From assembly GCA_910584235.1 (NCBI GenBank), contig CAJTZD010000001.1:62001-126000 (forward strand): 64,000 nucleotides of DNA. The letters run 5' to 3'. This document shows, in pieces, positions 25,119 to 34,668 of this stretch (its first letter is position 1; each line of letters begins with the position of its first letter). Below the pieces are notes generated by a model that searched no databases, was not told the origin of the DNA, and saw only the letters and a list, made by a program, of their open reading frames with translations. Made by a program: the position numbers and the translations under genes. Source of the stretch: an uncultured Acetatifactor sp. (lineage in GTDB: Bacteria > Bacillota > Clostridia > Lachnospirales > Lachnospiraceae).

Positions 25119-26522
25119 ATGAAAATGCGGATGAATAAGATAATAGGGGGCTTTTTCTGCATCTGCCTGCTGCTTTTCCAGCTGCCGCTTCAGACAGCCG
25201 CGGCCAATGCCGCAAACGGGCCATCCCCACCTCCGGAGGAATCCTCTCTCTTCGCCACCGCCGCCGTCCTCATGGACGCCGATTCCGGCCGGGTACTCTA
25301 CGGAAAAAACGAAGATGCCGTCATGGCTATGGCCAGCACTACGAAAATCATGACCTGCATAGTGGTTCTGGAAAACGCGTCTCTGGACGAAACCCTTACC
25401 GTGTCCGCCTATGCGGCAAGCATGCCGAAAGTGAAGCTCTACATACAAAAAGGAGAGCAGTACACCATCCGTGACCTGCTGCATTCCCTGATGCTGGAAT
25501 CCCATAACGATACGGCAGTGGCGCTGGCCGAGCACATAGGCAGGCAGCACCTGCCCCCAGAGCTTCAGGACAAAGCCGTTACGGAATATACAGCTGAGGA
25601 GAGCAAACAGGCCGTGTCGGCGTTTGCAGCCCTGATGAATGACAAAGCAGCGGAGCTTGGCTGTAAAAATACATGGTTCATCACGCCCAATGGCCTGGAC
25701 GCCACGGAAACCATTTCCCTGTCGGATGGCAGCACGATCCAGAAAGAACACTGCACCACGGCAAGGGAACTGGCAGGGATCCTGTCATACTGCATCAAGG
25801 AATCGCCAAAAAGGCAGGAGTTTCTGGACATCACCCGAACACAGAATTACAGCTTCTCCGCCAATGGCCGCAGCTTTTCCTGTGTCAACCACAATGCTTT
25901 CCTGACCATGATGGATGGCGCTCTCACGGGAAAGACAGGTTTCACCAACAAGGCGGGATACTGCTATGTGGGTGCGCTGACCCGGGACGACAGAACTTTC
26001 ATAGTGGTTTTGCTGGCCTGCGGCTGGCCCAACAACAAAGGCTATAAGTGGACCGATACCCGCAAACTCATGCAGTACGGCATCGACAACTATTTCTACA
26101 GAAGCTTTTCCGGGACGGATGTGGCTTTTGACGAAAGTATCCTTTCGCCGCTTCCCGTACAAAACGGCCAGACAGTTGTCTTAAACGCCACAGCCTACAC
26201 GGATGTGGAAATTGTAAGGGATATGCCCCCCGGAGGACAGACTTCGGATACCGAAAAGGAAAATGGCAGTTCCGGAAATGGGGACAGCCAATGGCTGGAA
26301 GGCCTGTTGCTGCGCCCGGATGAGAAGATTTATGTGCGGTACAGCGTGAAAGAGAAGCTGACGGCCCCTGTGGAACGTGGGACCGTAGTGGGGAGCATCG
26401 ACTATATAGTGGACGATGTAGTGTATAAGAGGGAAAGCGTAGTTGCAAAGGAATCCGTGGAGGCCATTGACTTAAAATGGTGCGCAAAGCAGGTCTGGAA
26501 GCGATTTCTCTGTATCAGATGA
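25119..26522 (+). CDS. D-alanyl-D-alanine carboxypeptidase (DacB-like)
   Basis: This is a second secreted D,D-carboxypeptidase, 467 residues. The signal peptide runs through MNKIIGGFFCICLLLFQLP and a Pro-rich linker follows. Catalytic motifs are Ser73-x-x-Lys76 (STTK), Ser128-His-Asn130 and Lys272-Thr-Gly. It has a C-terminal beta domain with an insert rich in Gly, Ser and Glu near residues 365-390. The position after scpAB recalls the scpA-scpB-dacB order of Bacillus, where DacB shapes the spore cortex, so a sporulation role is possible. The frame is open from 25041, but ATG 25119 (or 25125) opens the signal peptide. Confidence 0.9.
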   Translation: MKMRMNKIIGGFFCICLLLFQLPLQTAAANAANGPSPPPEESSLFATAAVLMDADSGRVLYGKNEDAVMAMASTTKIMTCIVVLENASLDETLTVSAYAASMPKVKLYIQKGEQYTIRDLLHSLMLESHNDTAVALAEHIGRQHLPPELQDKAVTEYTAEESKQAVSAFAALMNDKAAELGCKNTWFITPNGLDATETISLSDGSTIQKEHCTTARELAGILSYCIKESPKRQEFLDITRTQNYSFSANGRSFSCVNHNAFLTMMDGALTGKTGFTNKAGYCYVGALTRDDRTFIVVLLACGWPNNKGYKWTDTRKLMQYGIDNYFYRSFSGTDVAFDESILSPLPVQNGQTVVLNATAYTDVEIVRDMPPGGQTSDTEKENGSSGNGDSQWLEGLLLRPDEKIYVRYSVKEKLTAPVERGTVVGSIDYIVDDVVYKRESVVAKESVEAIDLKWCAKQVWKRFLCIR

Positions 26523-26540
26523 AATTTAGCACATTTATGC

Positions 26541-26569
26541 TTGCCTGTAAACCCAATATGATATATAAT
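26541..26569 (+). promoter_or_regulatory. promoter of zapA
   Basis: TTGCCT at 26541-26546 and TATAAT at 26564-26569, spacer 17 bp, about 49 nt before the zapA ATG. Confidence 0.75.
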
Positions 26570-26617
26570 GTGAATGGACAAAAGGGAAACACATTTTCAC
26601 AAAAGGGGTGTGGGGGC

Positions 26618-27025
26618 ATGGCTTCGTCTTCCAAGACAGATACAGAGGTAATTATCGGCGGAAAGGTATTCACCTTAAGCGGCTATGAAAGTGAAGAATA
26701 TCTGCAAAAGGTTGCGTCCTATATCAACAACAAGATAAACGAGTACAGTAAGCTGGACGGCTTCAAGAGGCAGCCTGCGGATACCCAGGGTGTGCTGCTC
26801 CAGCTCAACATTGCGGACGATTATTTCAAAGCCAAGAAGCAGATTTCCGCCTTGGAAGAGGAGCTTGCGGCCAAGGACAAGGATTTATATGATTTGAAGC
26901 ATGAGCTGATATCCGCCCAAATTAAGCTGGAGAGCGTGGAGGAACAGGTAAAGACGCTGCAGAAAGCACAAAACGAGGGCGAGAAAGAGATCGTGCGGCT
27001 GGAAACAGAGTTAAAGAAAAAGTAA
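26618..27025 (+). CDS. zapA: cell division protein ZapA
   Basis: This is a 135-residue FtsZ-ring bundling protein. The N-terminal globular part has the ZapA pattern EVIIGGKVFTLSGYESEEYLQKVASYINNKI (key blocks IGGKVFTLSG and YINNKINEY). The C-terminal two thirds is a coiled coil (EEELAAKDKDLYDLKHEL onward). The frame is open upstream to 26477, but the conserved start and AAAAGGGG at about 26600 support ATG 26618. It has its own promoter and terminator. Confidence 0.88.
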   Translation: MASSSKTDTEVIIGGKVFTLSGYESEEYLQKVASYINNKINEYSKLDGFKRQPADTQGVLLQLNIADDYFKAKKQISALEEELAAKDKDLYDLKHELISAQIKLESVEEQVKTLQKAQNEGEKEIVRLETELKKK

Positions 27026-27030
27026 TAGGG

Positions 27031-27057
27031 GCTGTCCGGATCCCGGGCAGCTTTTTT
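27031..27057 (+). terminator. terminator of zapA
   Basis: GCTGTCCGG (27031-27039) pairs with CCGGGCAGC (27043-27051), one G-T pair, 3-nt loop, followed by six T. Confidence 0.88.
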
Positions 27058-27084
27058 CATATCACGCAATCCGAGGAGAAGCGT

Positions 27085-29436
27085 ATGGAGAAGTGTCACA
27101 AAGTTGAGCTGCTGGCACCTGCCGGGAACGCAGCCGGTTTCTATGGAGCTGTGCACGCAGGGGCTGACGCCGTTTATTTGGCCGGGAACCGGTTCGGTGC
27201 CAGAGCCTATGCCGAAAATTTTACCTCAGAGGAGCTTTTGGAGTGCATCCGTTATGGGCATCTTCTGGGGCGGAAAATCTATCTCACCGTAAACACCCTG
27301 TTAAAGAATCAGGAGATGGAGCAGCTCTATACCTATCTGGCCCCTCTTTATCAGGCGGGGTTGGATGCGGTGATTGTACAGGATTTGGGGGTGCTGCGCT
27401 TTATCCGCACACATTTCCCCGGGCTGAAGCTTCATGTAAGTACCCAGATGACCATCTGTGCCCCCTGGGGAGCCTCTCTGCTGAAAGAAATGGGCGCAAG
27501 CCGTATTGTCCCTGCCAGAGAGCTTAGCCTGGAAGAGCTCATTGCCATGGGCCGGCAGTCGGACATTGAGGTGGAGACTTTCATCCACGGGGCCATGTGC
27601 TATTGCTATTCGGGCCAGTGCCTGTTTAGCAGTATCCTGGGCGGCCGAAGCGGAAACAGAGGCCGCTGTGCCCAGCCCTGCCGTCTGCCTTACTCCGTAA
27701 TTTCGGATGGGACAGACCGCAGGGAGTGCCTGTCCGAAAGGGAGGAATCCTATCCGCTGAGCCTGAAAGACATGTGCACAGTGGACCATATCCCACAGCT
27801 CATAGAGGCCGGAATTGATTCCTTTAAAATAGAGGGGCGCATGAAGCGGCCGGAATATGCAGCCGGGGTGACGGATATCTACAGGCGCTGCATCGACAAT
27901 TATTATACGCTTAGACGCACAATGAATTCGCAGGAAGCCGCTAAGGCCTATCATGTAAAAAAGGAAGACAGAAGAGCGCTGGCCTCCCTTTATGTCAGGA
28001 GCGGTCTTCACGACGGTTACTATTTCAAACGAAACGGACGGGATATGGTGACGCTGGACAGTCCTGCCTATAGTGAAAGCGATGAGAAGCTGTTGGCCCG
28101 TATACAGGAAAAACACATGGCTTCCCGCTTAAAACTGCCGGTGACGGTGCAGGCTTTTTTCCGCGTAGGCAGTCCCGCAAAAGTCATTCTGAAATGGAAC
28201 GAAATATCGGCGGATGTCCGGGCAGACACTGTAGAGCGTGCCATGAGACAGCCCGTCACAGAGGAAAATGTCAGGAAGCAGCTCTGCAAGCTGGGGGACA
28301 GCGCCTTTTATGAGGCAAAGACGGAGATTTCCATGGATCCGGACTGCTTTTATCCATTGAAGCAGATCAACGAACTGCGCCGAATGGCCGTGGCGAAATT
28401 GGAAAGACAAATTCTCCTTGCAAGAGGGACAGACGAGGTAGCGGCGGAAAGGCCCGCGGATCCGTATAATGAAGCGACCGGGGACAGAGCTGTGCGGTCC
28501 CCTCATAGTTCATGCGGCGAACTGTCAATGGAAGCTGACGGATTGGCTCGTTCTGGTCAAAAGCACAAGTACGCATTTTATGTCCGCACCAAAGAACAGC
28601 TGGAAGCCCTCGGGGACTGGATCCGGGAGAACCCTTTAGAGTTTCCTGCACGGATTTATGTGGATGGAGATCTGCTTTTGACAAACCGGTCCGAAGTATT
28701 GTCATTTTGCAGGAAGAGCTTCTCCGGCAGCGACGCTTTGTACGCGGCGCTTCCCTATATCTTGCGGGAAACAGACCGGGACTACCTGCTTCGGCTGCAT
28801 CAAGCGGTAAAGGATAGCGGACTCTTCCAGGGCTTTCTGGTCCGTTCCATGGACGGTTTGGGATTTTTGAGAGAAGCAAAAGCGCAGTCCGGGGATGGGG
28901 CCATGTCCTGGAGGACGGACGCCGGGGTATATGCCTGGAACGATTCCGCCCTGGAAGAGCTGGCCGCCCTGGCGGAGGGTTTTTGTCTGCCTTACGAGCT
29001 GAATGCCGCCGGACAGAGGTGCCTTTTGGAGGGGCTTGCGCAAAAGGGCCTGAGGCAGAGTTTCTCCTGCGAGAAAATCATATACGGCCGGATTCCCATG
29101 ATGATCACAGCCAATTGTCTGCGCAAAACTATGGGAGAATGCGGAAAGGGGCCTGAAATCCTGCTCCTGAAAGACAGAATCCGCAAGGATTTTCCGGTGC
29201 TGACAAACTGTCTTCACTGCATGAACATCCTGTATAACAGCGTTCCCTTTTCCCTGCATGGAAAAGAGGAACAGCCCGGGGCGTGGGCCGGGTGGAAAGG
29301 GCGCGTGGACCTGCGCATGGACTTTACTTTGGAAACGCCCCGGGAACTACGGCAGGTTTTGGATGCCTTTTTTAAGGGAACGGCATTTCCCTGGAAAGAT
29401 TACACCACCGCCCACGAGAAACGCGGAGCAGAATGA
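27085..29436 (+). CDS. U32 family peptidase / RlhA-like protein
   Basis: This is a 783-residue protein of the YrrN-YrrO/RlhA group. The first 330 residues are the U32 TIM-barrel (VELLAPAGNAAGFYGAVHAGADAVYL, blocks LLAPAGN and AGADAVYL; IHGAMCYCYSGQC; GRSGNRGRCAQPCR). Four Cys in CYCYSGQC...RCAQPC match the iron-sulfur or metal site of E. coli RlhA, which hydroxylates C2501 of 23S rRNA. A DUF3656-like middle and a long C-terminal part with KIIYGRIPMMI complete it. No protease activity should be assumed. It starts 28 nt after the zapA terminator; its own promoter is not evident, so readthrough is possible. Confidence 0.85.
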   Translation: MEKCHKVELLAPAGNAAGFYGAVHAGADAVYLAGNRFGARAYAENFTSEELLECIRYGHLLGRKIYLTVNTLLKNQEMEQLYTYLAPLYQAGLDAVIVQDLGVLRFIRTHFPGLKLHVSTQMTICAPWGASLLKEMGASRIVPARELSLEELIAMGRQSDIEVETFIHGAMCYCYSGQCLFSSILGGRSGNRGRCAQPCRLPYSVISDGTDRRECLSEREESYPLSLKDMCTVDHIPQLIEAGIDSFKIEGRMKRPEYAAGVTDIYRRCIDNYYTLRRTMNSQEAAKAYHVKKEDRRALASLYVRSGLHDGYYFKRNGRDMVTLDSPAYSESDEKLLARIQEKHMASRLKLPVTVQAFFRVGSPAKVILKWNEISADVRADTVERAMRQPVTEENVRKQLCKLGDSAFYEAKTEISMDPDCFYPLKQINELRRMAVAKLERQILLARGTDEVAAERPADPYNEATGDRAVRSPHSSCGELSMEADGLARSGQKHKYAFYVRTKEQLEALGDWIRENPLEFPARIYVDGDLLLTNRSEVLSFCRKSFSGSDALYAALPYILRETDRDYLLRLHQAVKDSGLFQGFLVRSMDGLGFLREAKAQSGDGAMSWRTDAGVYAWNDSALEELAALAEGFCLPYELNAAGQRCLLEGLAQKGLRQSFSCEKIIYGRIPMMITANCLRKTMGECGKGPEILLLKDRIRKDFPVLTNCLHCMNILYNSVPFSLHGKEEQPGAWAGWKGRVDLRMDFTLETPRELRQVLDAFFKGTAFPWKDYTTAHEKRGAE

Positions 29437-29451
29437 GATGAAAGGAACGAG

Positions 29452-30840
29452 ATGCGGGAATATATTACAGAGCTTTCCAGATATATCATACCGGCGCTTA
29501 TGGCGATTTATACTTTGTGCAGTTTTGCCTGTCTGGCGGACGCAGCGCGTTCTTTCCGGCAGAATGATATTTCAAAGAAGACAGCCATCTATACGGCCCA
29601 GAATATTATCATGTTTTTTATACAGCTGTTTCTGTTTACGGATCTGGCGCTGGTAAGCGGCGATCTGGAGTATGTGTTTTTTTATGTGTTCGTGCAGATA
29701 TTTCTGCTGGCCTGTGCCGTCATGGTCCCTGCCATCTATGACAGAATCAACAGGCTGCTGTTAAACAATATGTGCATGCTGACGGGGACAGGGCTGTGCA
29801 TTATTTCACGGATTTCCTTTCGGCAGGCTGTAAAGCAGTATGTCATTGTGCTGCTGTCCCTGGCAGTAGCGCTGTTCATTCCCTGGGTGCTGTCCCGGAT
29901 TCATTTCCTGAAAAAGCTGACCTGGGTGTACGCTGCCGCGGGCATAGTCATGCTGGGCATTGTCCTCCTCTACAGCGAAGTCACTTACGGCGCGGAGATC
30001 TCCTTTACCGTGGCAGGTCTGACCTTTCAGCCCTCGGAATTTGTAAAAATTATCTTTGTCTTCTTCCTGGCCGGCGCACTTTGGGAGAAAGTCTCTTTCG
30101 CCAGAGTGGCGCTGACGGCTGTCCTTGCCGGGACCCATGTAGTGATTCTTGTCCTGTCCAAAGACTTAGGAAGCGCATTGATTTTCTTTGTAGGCTATGT
30201 TTTCATCGTATTCGCCGCCTCCAGAAATTATCTTTATCTTCTGGCAGGCGCCATTGGAGGAGGCGGGGCGGCCTGGGGCGCCTATAAGCTGTTCGGCCAT
30301 GTGAGAGACCGTGTCATTACTTGGCAAAATCCATGGACCTATATCGACAAGGAAGGCTTTTCCATCACCCAGTCGCTTTTTGCCATCGGAAGCGGCAGCT
30401 GGTTCGGTATGGGACTGCTCAAAGGGAATCCCAAAGCCATTCCTTTCGTGGAGAAAGACTTTATTTTTTCTTCCCTGTGCGAGGAGCTGGGCGTGATCTT
30501 CGGTATCTGTGTCATTTTGCTCTCAATGGCCTGTTTTCTGGAAATGATGCGGATGGCAGCCCTGATCAAGGACAGATTTTATCAGCTGATCGTATATGGT
30601 ATCGGCATTATGTATATCTTCCAGATATTTCTGACCATAGGCGGCGGTATCAAGCTGATTCCGCTCACCGGTGTGACACTGCCTTTTATCAGCTATGGAG
30701 GCAGCTCCGTAATGACCACTATGATCATGTTTTTCCTGATCCAGGGTATTTATATAAGACTTCAGCAGGAAGGAGGCAGGCAAAGTGCCAGAAAAACAGA
30801 AAAAAACACGGCCCGCACAGCCCCCAAAAAAGACCGCTAA
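29452..30840 (+). CDS. FtsW/RodA/SpoVE-family (SEDS) glycosyltransferase
   Basis: This is a 462-residue polytopic membrane protein with about ten hydrophobic segments. SEDS proteins polymerise lipid II into glycan strands. Signature blocks are FQPSEFVKIIFVFFLAG, LSKDLGSALIFFVGYVFIVF (blocks DLGSALIFF) and the C-terminal LTGVTLPFISYGGSSVM. The N-terminus carries extra membrane segments compared with minimal RodA. The next gene, a class B penicillin-binding protein, starts inside its 3' end (56-bp overlap), forming the standard SEDS-bPBP pair. FtsW versus RodA cannot be decided by eye. Confidence 0.9.
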   Translation: MREYITELSRYIIPALMAIYTLCSFACLADAARSFRQNDISKKTAIYTAQNIIMFFIQLFLFTDLALVSGDLEYVFFYVFVQIFLLACAVMVPAIYDRINRLLLNNMCMLTGTGLCIISRISFRQAVKQYVIVLLSLAVALFIPWVLSRIHFLKKLTWVYAAAGIVMLGIVLLYSEVTYGAEISFTVAGLTFQPSEFVKIIFVFFLAGALWEKVSFARVALTAVLAGTHVVILVLSKDLGSALIFFVGYVFIVFAASRNYLYLLAGAIGGGGAAWGAYKLFGHVRDRVITWQNPWTYIDKEGFSITQSLFAIGSGSWFGMGLLKGNPKAIPFVEKDFIFSSLCEELGVIFGICVILLSMACFLEMMRMAALIKDRFYQLIVYGIGIMYIFQIFLTIGGGIKLIPLTGVTLPFISYGGSSVMTTMIMFFLIQGIYIRLQQEGGRQSARKTEKNTARTAPKKDR

Positions 30841-32284
30841 GCGAAAAAACACCAAAAACACAGGACACTATAGTGCAAACAGGCCGGAAATCGTCGCCAC
30901 CAGCTGTTTCTTCGGGCTGTTGTTTACCGTGCTGATCGGATATTTGGGATATTTTGCCGCCACCAGCCAGGAGGAGATGATCAACAACAGCTACAATTCC
31001 AGGCAGGAGCTCCTGCTGTCCAGGAATTACCGGGGCACAATCTATTCCAAAGACGGTGAGATCCTTGCCGATACCCAAGTGGACCGAGACCAGAACGAAT
31101 CCCGCGTATACCCCTACGGCAAGCTGTTCGCCCATGCGGTGGGTTATGCCACCAAAGGACGCACAGGTGTGGAATCCCTGGCAAATTATTATCTTATCAA
31201 TACCAGTACCTCCCTGGCAAATAAGGCTGCCAACGACGCTGCCGGCATTAAAAATCCCGGCGACAATGTCTATACCACCCTGGACGTGAATCTCCAGCAG
31301 GTGGCAGACTCTCAGCTCAACATCTATAAAGGCGCCATTGTAGTCACTGAAGTGTCCACCGGCAAAATCCTGGCAATGGTGTCCCACCCCAATTTTGATC
31401 CCAATGAGATCGATCAGATCTGGGATTCCATTATGGAGGACGAGGACAGTTCCATACTTTTAAACCGGGTGACCCAGGGACAGTATCCCCCGGGATCCAC
31501 CTTTAAGATCATAACGGCCCTGGAATATATCCGTGAGAACCCAGACTCCTACAGCGATTATTCCTATACCTGCACCGGCCGTTTCAGCGCAGACACCGGG
31601 CGTATCAACTGTTACCGGGGGACAGTCCACGGGCAAGTGGACTTTACCGACTCTTTTGCGAAATCCTGCAACGCCTCCTTTGCCAATATCGGCACCAGTC
31701 TGGATCAGGCTGCCTTTGAGAAGACACTGGACGGGCTGCTGTTCAACCAGGCGCTGCCGCTTGACATTCCTTATTCCGAAAGCAAGGCCAACGTAGTGGA
31801 CAAGGTGTCTATGAACGAATTGATGCAGACTTCTATCGGACAGGGAAAGACCCAGATTTCTCCCATACATCTGAACATGATCACCAGCGCCATCGCCTAT
31901 GGCGGTGTTCTAATGAAACCTTATTTGGTGGATCATGTGGAAAATGACGCCGGCCGTACGGTGAAATCTTACCAGCCGGAGGCTTTCGGAAGTCTGATGA
32001 GCAGGGATGAGGCGGATCTCCTGAAAGCCCTGATGGAGGATGTGGTGAAAGAGGGCACCGGCAGAAAACTTTCCGGTCTAAGCTATACGGCTGCGGGCAA
32101 GACAGGTTCTGCGGAGTACAATGACAAAAAAGAGGACAGTCACGCCTGGTTTACCGGTTTCGCGCCGGTGGAAGAGCCTGAAATCTGTGTCACAATCATC
32201 GTGGAAGGGGCAGGCAGCGGCAGCGATTATGCGGTTCCCATTGCCAAAAATATTTTTGACGCATATTTTGACAAGGAAGAATAA
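30785..32284 (+). CDS. class B penicillin-binding protein (peptidoglycan D,D-transpeptidase)
   Basis: This is a 499-residue bitopic protein. A basic Pro/Lys-rich cytoplasmic tail (residues 1-35) and one membrane helix (ATSCFFGLLFTVLIGYLGYF) precede a short dimerisation region and the transpeptidase domain. Catalytic motifs are Ser238-Thr-Phe-Lys241, Ser294-Cys-Asn296 and Lys439-Thr-Gly-Ser. The start is GTG 30785, set by AGGAGG at 30771-30776, and it overlaps the SEDS gene, which predicts coupled synthesis of the two partners. It is shorter than typical PBP2/FtsI. Confidence 0.92.
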   Translation: MPEKQKKTRPAQPPKKTAKRKNTKNTGHYSANRPEIVATSCFFGLLFTVLIGYLGYFAATSQEEMINNSYNSRQELLLSRNYRGTIYSKDGEILADTQVDRDQNESRVYPYGKLFAHAVGYATKGRTGVESLANYYLINTSTSLANKAANDAAGIKNPGDNVYTTLDVNLQQVADSQLNIYKGAIVVTEVSTGKILAMVSHPNFDPNEIDQIWDSIMEDEDSSILLNRVTQGQYPPGSTFKIITALEYIRENPDSYSDYSYTCTGRFSADTGRINCYRGTVHGQVDFTDSFAKSCNASFANIGTSLDQAAFEKTLDGLLFNQALPLDIPYSESKANVVDKVSMNELMQTSIGQGKTQISPIHLNMITSAIAYGGVLMKPYLVDHVENDAGRTVKSYQPEAFGSLMSRDEADLLKALMEDVVKEGTGRKLSGLSYTAAGKTGSAEYNDKKEDSHAWFTGFAPVEEPEICVTIIVEGAGSGSDYAVPIAKNIFDAYFDKEE

Positions 32285-32300
32285 CAAGGAAAAATAAGTA

Positions 32301-32329
32301 TTGCACTTCTTGATAGATTGGAATATACT
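32301..32329 (+). promoter_or_regulatory. promoter of Nudix gene
   Basis: TTGCAC at 32301-32306 and TATACT at 32324-32329, spacer 17 bp, 43 nt before the ATG at 32373. Confidence 0.78.
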
Positions 32330-32372
32330 TGTCTTTAGTCAAGTAATGACACACCAATCAGGAGGAATTGCA

Positions 32373-32825
32373 ATGTTAGAAGCAACAAGCTGTGGTGGTG
32401 TGGTAATTTTTCGTGGAAAGATCCTGCTCTTGTATAAGAATTACAAAAACAAGTATGAGGGCTGGGTTCTGCCGAAAGGCACTGTCGAGCAGGGAGAGGA
32501 CTATAAGGACACCGCTCTGCGGGAAGTGCTGGAGGAGTCGGGAGCGAAAGCTACCATCATAAAATATATCGGGAAAAGTGAATATACATTCAATGTACCC
32601 GAAGACATCGTGGAGAAAGAAGTCCACTGGTATCTGATGATGGCCGACAGTTATTACAGCAAACCACAAAGGGAAGAGTTCTTTTCGGATTCAGGCTATT
32701 ACAAGTATCACGAGGCATACCATTTGCTGAAATTCGCAAATGAGAAACAGATTCTGGAAAGGGCATATGAGGAATATCTGGAACTGAAGAAAAGTAATTT
32801 ATGGGGCAGCAAGAAGTATTATTAG
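32373..32825 (+). CDS. Nudix hydrolase
   Basis: This is a 150-residue hydrolase of nucleoside diphosphates linked to another moiety. The Nudix box spans about residues 36-58 with the pattern G-x5-E-x7-REVLEESGA, and all metal-binding Glu are present. The ATG is set by AGGAGG at 32360-32365. The C-terminal half is rich in Lys, Glu and Tyr (SKPQREEFFSDSGYYKYHEA). A diadenosine polyphosphate or NDP-type substrate is possible; the sequence does not show which. Confidence 0.9.
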   Translation: MLEATSCGGVVIFRGKILLLYKNYKNKYEGWVLPKGTVEQGEDYKDTALREVLEESGAKATIIKYIGKSEYTFNVPEDIVEKEVHWYLMMADSYYSKPQREEFFSDSGYYKYHEAYHLLKFANEKQILERAYEEYLELKKSNLWGSKKYY

Positions 32826-32853
32826 GTTTTTGCTGTATTGAAGGAATCTGCGC

Positions 32854-33177
32854 ATGGCTCTCGGAATCAAATATCATTCGAATTTGTATCTGGGTAATGG
32901 CATTAAGGAGAAAAAACTGGATAAAATAAAGAAAAAGCTGGAAAACAAGCCTGTTTTTTCCGGTGTGTTTTTGATCTGTATTTCCCGCAATCCTTATGAC
33001 CAGCTGGAAATCTATGAGGCAAGGCAGCTGTGTCAGTCCTATTACCAAAAATTTCCCCCCTGCGTGGTAGGCATAGCCCGCAGCAGAGAGGATGCCTTTG
33101 CGCTGGTGGAGAGGATCGTGACAGAGTGTCTGGAGAACAGAGGCGACTGCTTGCTTAAGGAGTATCTGCAATGTTAG
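32854..33177 (+). CDS. conserved hypothetical protein
   Basis: I do not recognise this 107-residue basic protein. It begins MALGIKYHSNLYLGNGIKEK and has a mixed alpha/beta look (FSGVFLICISRNPYDQLEIY, then VVGIARSREDAFALVERIV). No signal peptide, membrane segment or catalytic motif is seen. It starts 28 nt after the Nudix gene and its stop overlaps the next start by 7 bp, so it is in an operon with the Nudix, DUF2953 and ytfJ genes. Confidence 0.7.
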   Translation: MALGIKYHSNLYLGNGIKEKKLDKIKKKLENKPVFSGVFLICISRNPYDQLEIYEARQLCQSYYQKFPPCVVGIARSREDAFALVERIVTECLENRGDCLLKEYLQC

Positions 33178-34112
33178 GTATCATTTTAAAGATCTTGTCC
33201 ATAGTCGGCATAGTTCTCCTGGCAGTGCTTGGGCTTTTGCTCCTGTCGCTGTTCTTGTTACTATTCTTTCCTTTTACCTACAGGGTCAGGGGCAGCAAAG
33301 ATGATCAGGGACTGTGTCTCACAGCCGGAGTAAGCTGGCTGTTCGGGCTGTTCAGGGTACGTTTCCGGTATCCTGAGCCGGGATGTCTGACTGTTAAAGT
33401 CCTGTGGTTTACGCTGTTTCATGTGAAAATACCGCCCGAGAAAGGCCCTGAAGCAAAGCAAAAGAACACCAAAAAAGAATCCGGAAAAGGGATAAAGCCT
33501 GACGGGCGGGGGGAAAACCTTTCCGCTGAGGCCGAAAATTCCGCAGACTCTTTTGATGCAGAGCAAAGACCGGAAAGTCCGGATCCCGTCGAAGCCGTTT
33601 CCGACGATACCCGGGAAAAGACAAAATCTCCGGATGAAAAAGCATTCCCCGGAAAGATTTCAGAAATAATTCAGAAGATAAAGTACACAATTCATCATAT
33701 ATATGATAAAATAAAGGAAATTTGGGAAAATATATCTTATTATATGGATCTTTTGCAGGAGGACAACACGAAACAGCTCCTTTCCCATGCGCTTTGCAGA
33801 GGAGGCAAAATTCTGAGGAGCATCCGGCCAAAGCATATGAAAGTGCAGCTGTTATTGGGAATGGACTCCCCCGATACCACCGGATATATCTACGGTATCT
33901 ACTGCATACTGTCGGCAGCGCCGGGGCCGTCATTTCAGGTAGTGCCGGATTTTGAGAAAAAGCGGCTGGAGGGGACTTTCGATATCGCCGGACATGTAAT
34001 TTTGTGGGTATTTGTGATCAACGGCCTAAGGCTGCTTTGTGACAAAAAGCTCCGCCTGTTCCTAAAAAAATTAAAGGCAGGCCGTAAGAAAATACAAAAA
34101 GCCGCGGCATAG
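33171..34112 (+). CDS. DUF2953 domain membrane protein (YtfI-like)
   Basis: This is a 313-residue protein with two N-terminal hydrophobic stretches (residues 3-33) and a C-terminal DUF2953 part (blocks KILRSIRPKHMKVQLLLGMDSP and TGYIYGIYCILSAAPG). A long charged linker rich in Glu, Lys and Asp (about residues 85-170) separates them. In Bacillus the ytfI gene for this family lies next to ytfJ, as here. It is probably linked to sporulation; the function is not known. The ATG overlaps the preceding stop. Confidence 0.82.
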   Translation: MLGIILKILSIVGIVLLAVLGLLLLSLFLLLFFPFTYRVRGSKDDQGLCLTAGVSWLFGLFRVRFRYPEPGCLTVKVLWFTLFHVKIPPEKGPEAKQKNTKKESGKGIKPDGRGENLSAEAENSADSFDAEQRPESPDPVEAVSDDTREKTKSPDEKAFPGKISEIIQKIKYTIHHIYDKIKEIWENISYYMDLLQEDNTKQLLSHALCRGGKILRSIRPKHMKVQLLLGMDSPDTTGYIYGIYCILSAAPGPSFQVVPDFEKKRLEGTFDIAGHVILWVFVINGLRLLCDKKLRLFLKKLKAGRKKIQKAAA

Positions 34113-34171
34113 CAATGCCGCAATCAGATTTTGAGCCGGAACAAAACGCAGGCTTAAGAATGGAGGAAAAA

Positions 34172-34612
34172 ATGGCAGAAAAGGAAAATCAGTTTCAGGG
34201 AGTCGTGGAGTCTCTGCTTCGGGGAATGGACACTGTACTGTCCACCAAGACAGTGGTGGGAGAGGCTACAAAAATCGGTGACACGATCATCTTGCCCCTT
34301 GTGGACGTAAGCTTTGGCGTAGGGGCAGGGGCAGGCAGCAACGGACAGAAGAACTCAAGCTCCGGAGCCGGCGGCATGGGAGGGAAGATGACTCCCAGCG
34401 CAGTTTTGGTCATCAAGGACAATGCGGTCAAGCTGGTGAACATCAAGAATCAGGATGCCGTTACTAAGGTATTGGACATGATACCGGATCTGGTGGACAA
34501 GTTTACGAAGCCCAAGGGCAAAAAAACGGAGGAAGATAGTCATTCCGGGGAGATTTCCGACGCGGAGGTAGTGGATATCGCCTTTCCGGAAGAAGAAAAA
34601 AACGAAGACTGA
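34172..34612 (+). CDS. ytfJ: sporulation protein YtfJ (GerW)
   Basis: This is a 146-residue GerW-family protein. The diagnostic blocks are VESLLRGMDTVLSTKTVVGEA, GDTIILPLVDVSFGVGAGAG and the Gly-rich GGMGGKMTPSAVLVIKDN. GerW is needed for SleB-dependent spore germination in Bacillus. The C-terminal tail is acidic. GGAGG at 34162-34166 supports ATG 34172; an in-frame ATG at 34160 is the main alternative. Its presence supports a spore-forming host. Confidence 0.9.
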   Translation: MAEKENQFQGVVESLLRGMDTVLSTKTVVGEATKIGDTIILPLVDVSFGVGAGAGSNGQKNSSSGAGGMGGKMTPSAVLVIKDNAVKLVNIKNQDAVTKVLDMIPDLVDKFTKPKGKKTEEDSHSGEISDAEVVDIAFPEEEKNED

Positions 34613-34668
34613 CATTTTTCCCATAGCAGGCGCATATAATAGAGCGATACCATGAAATCTGAGGCATC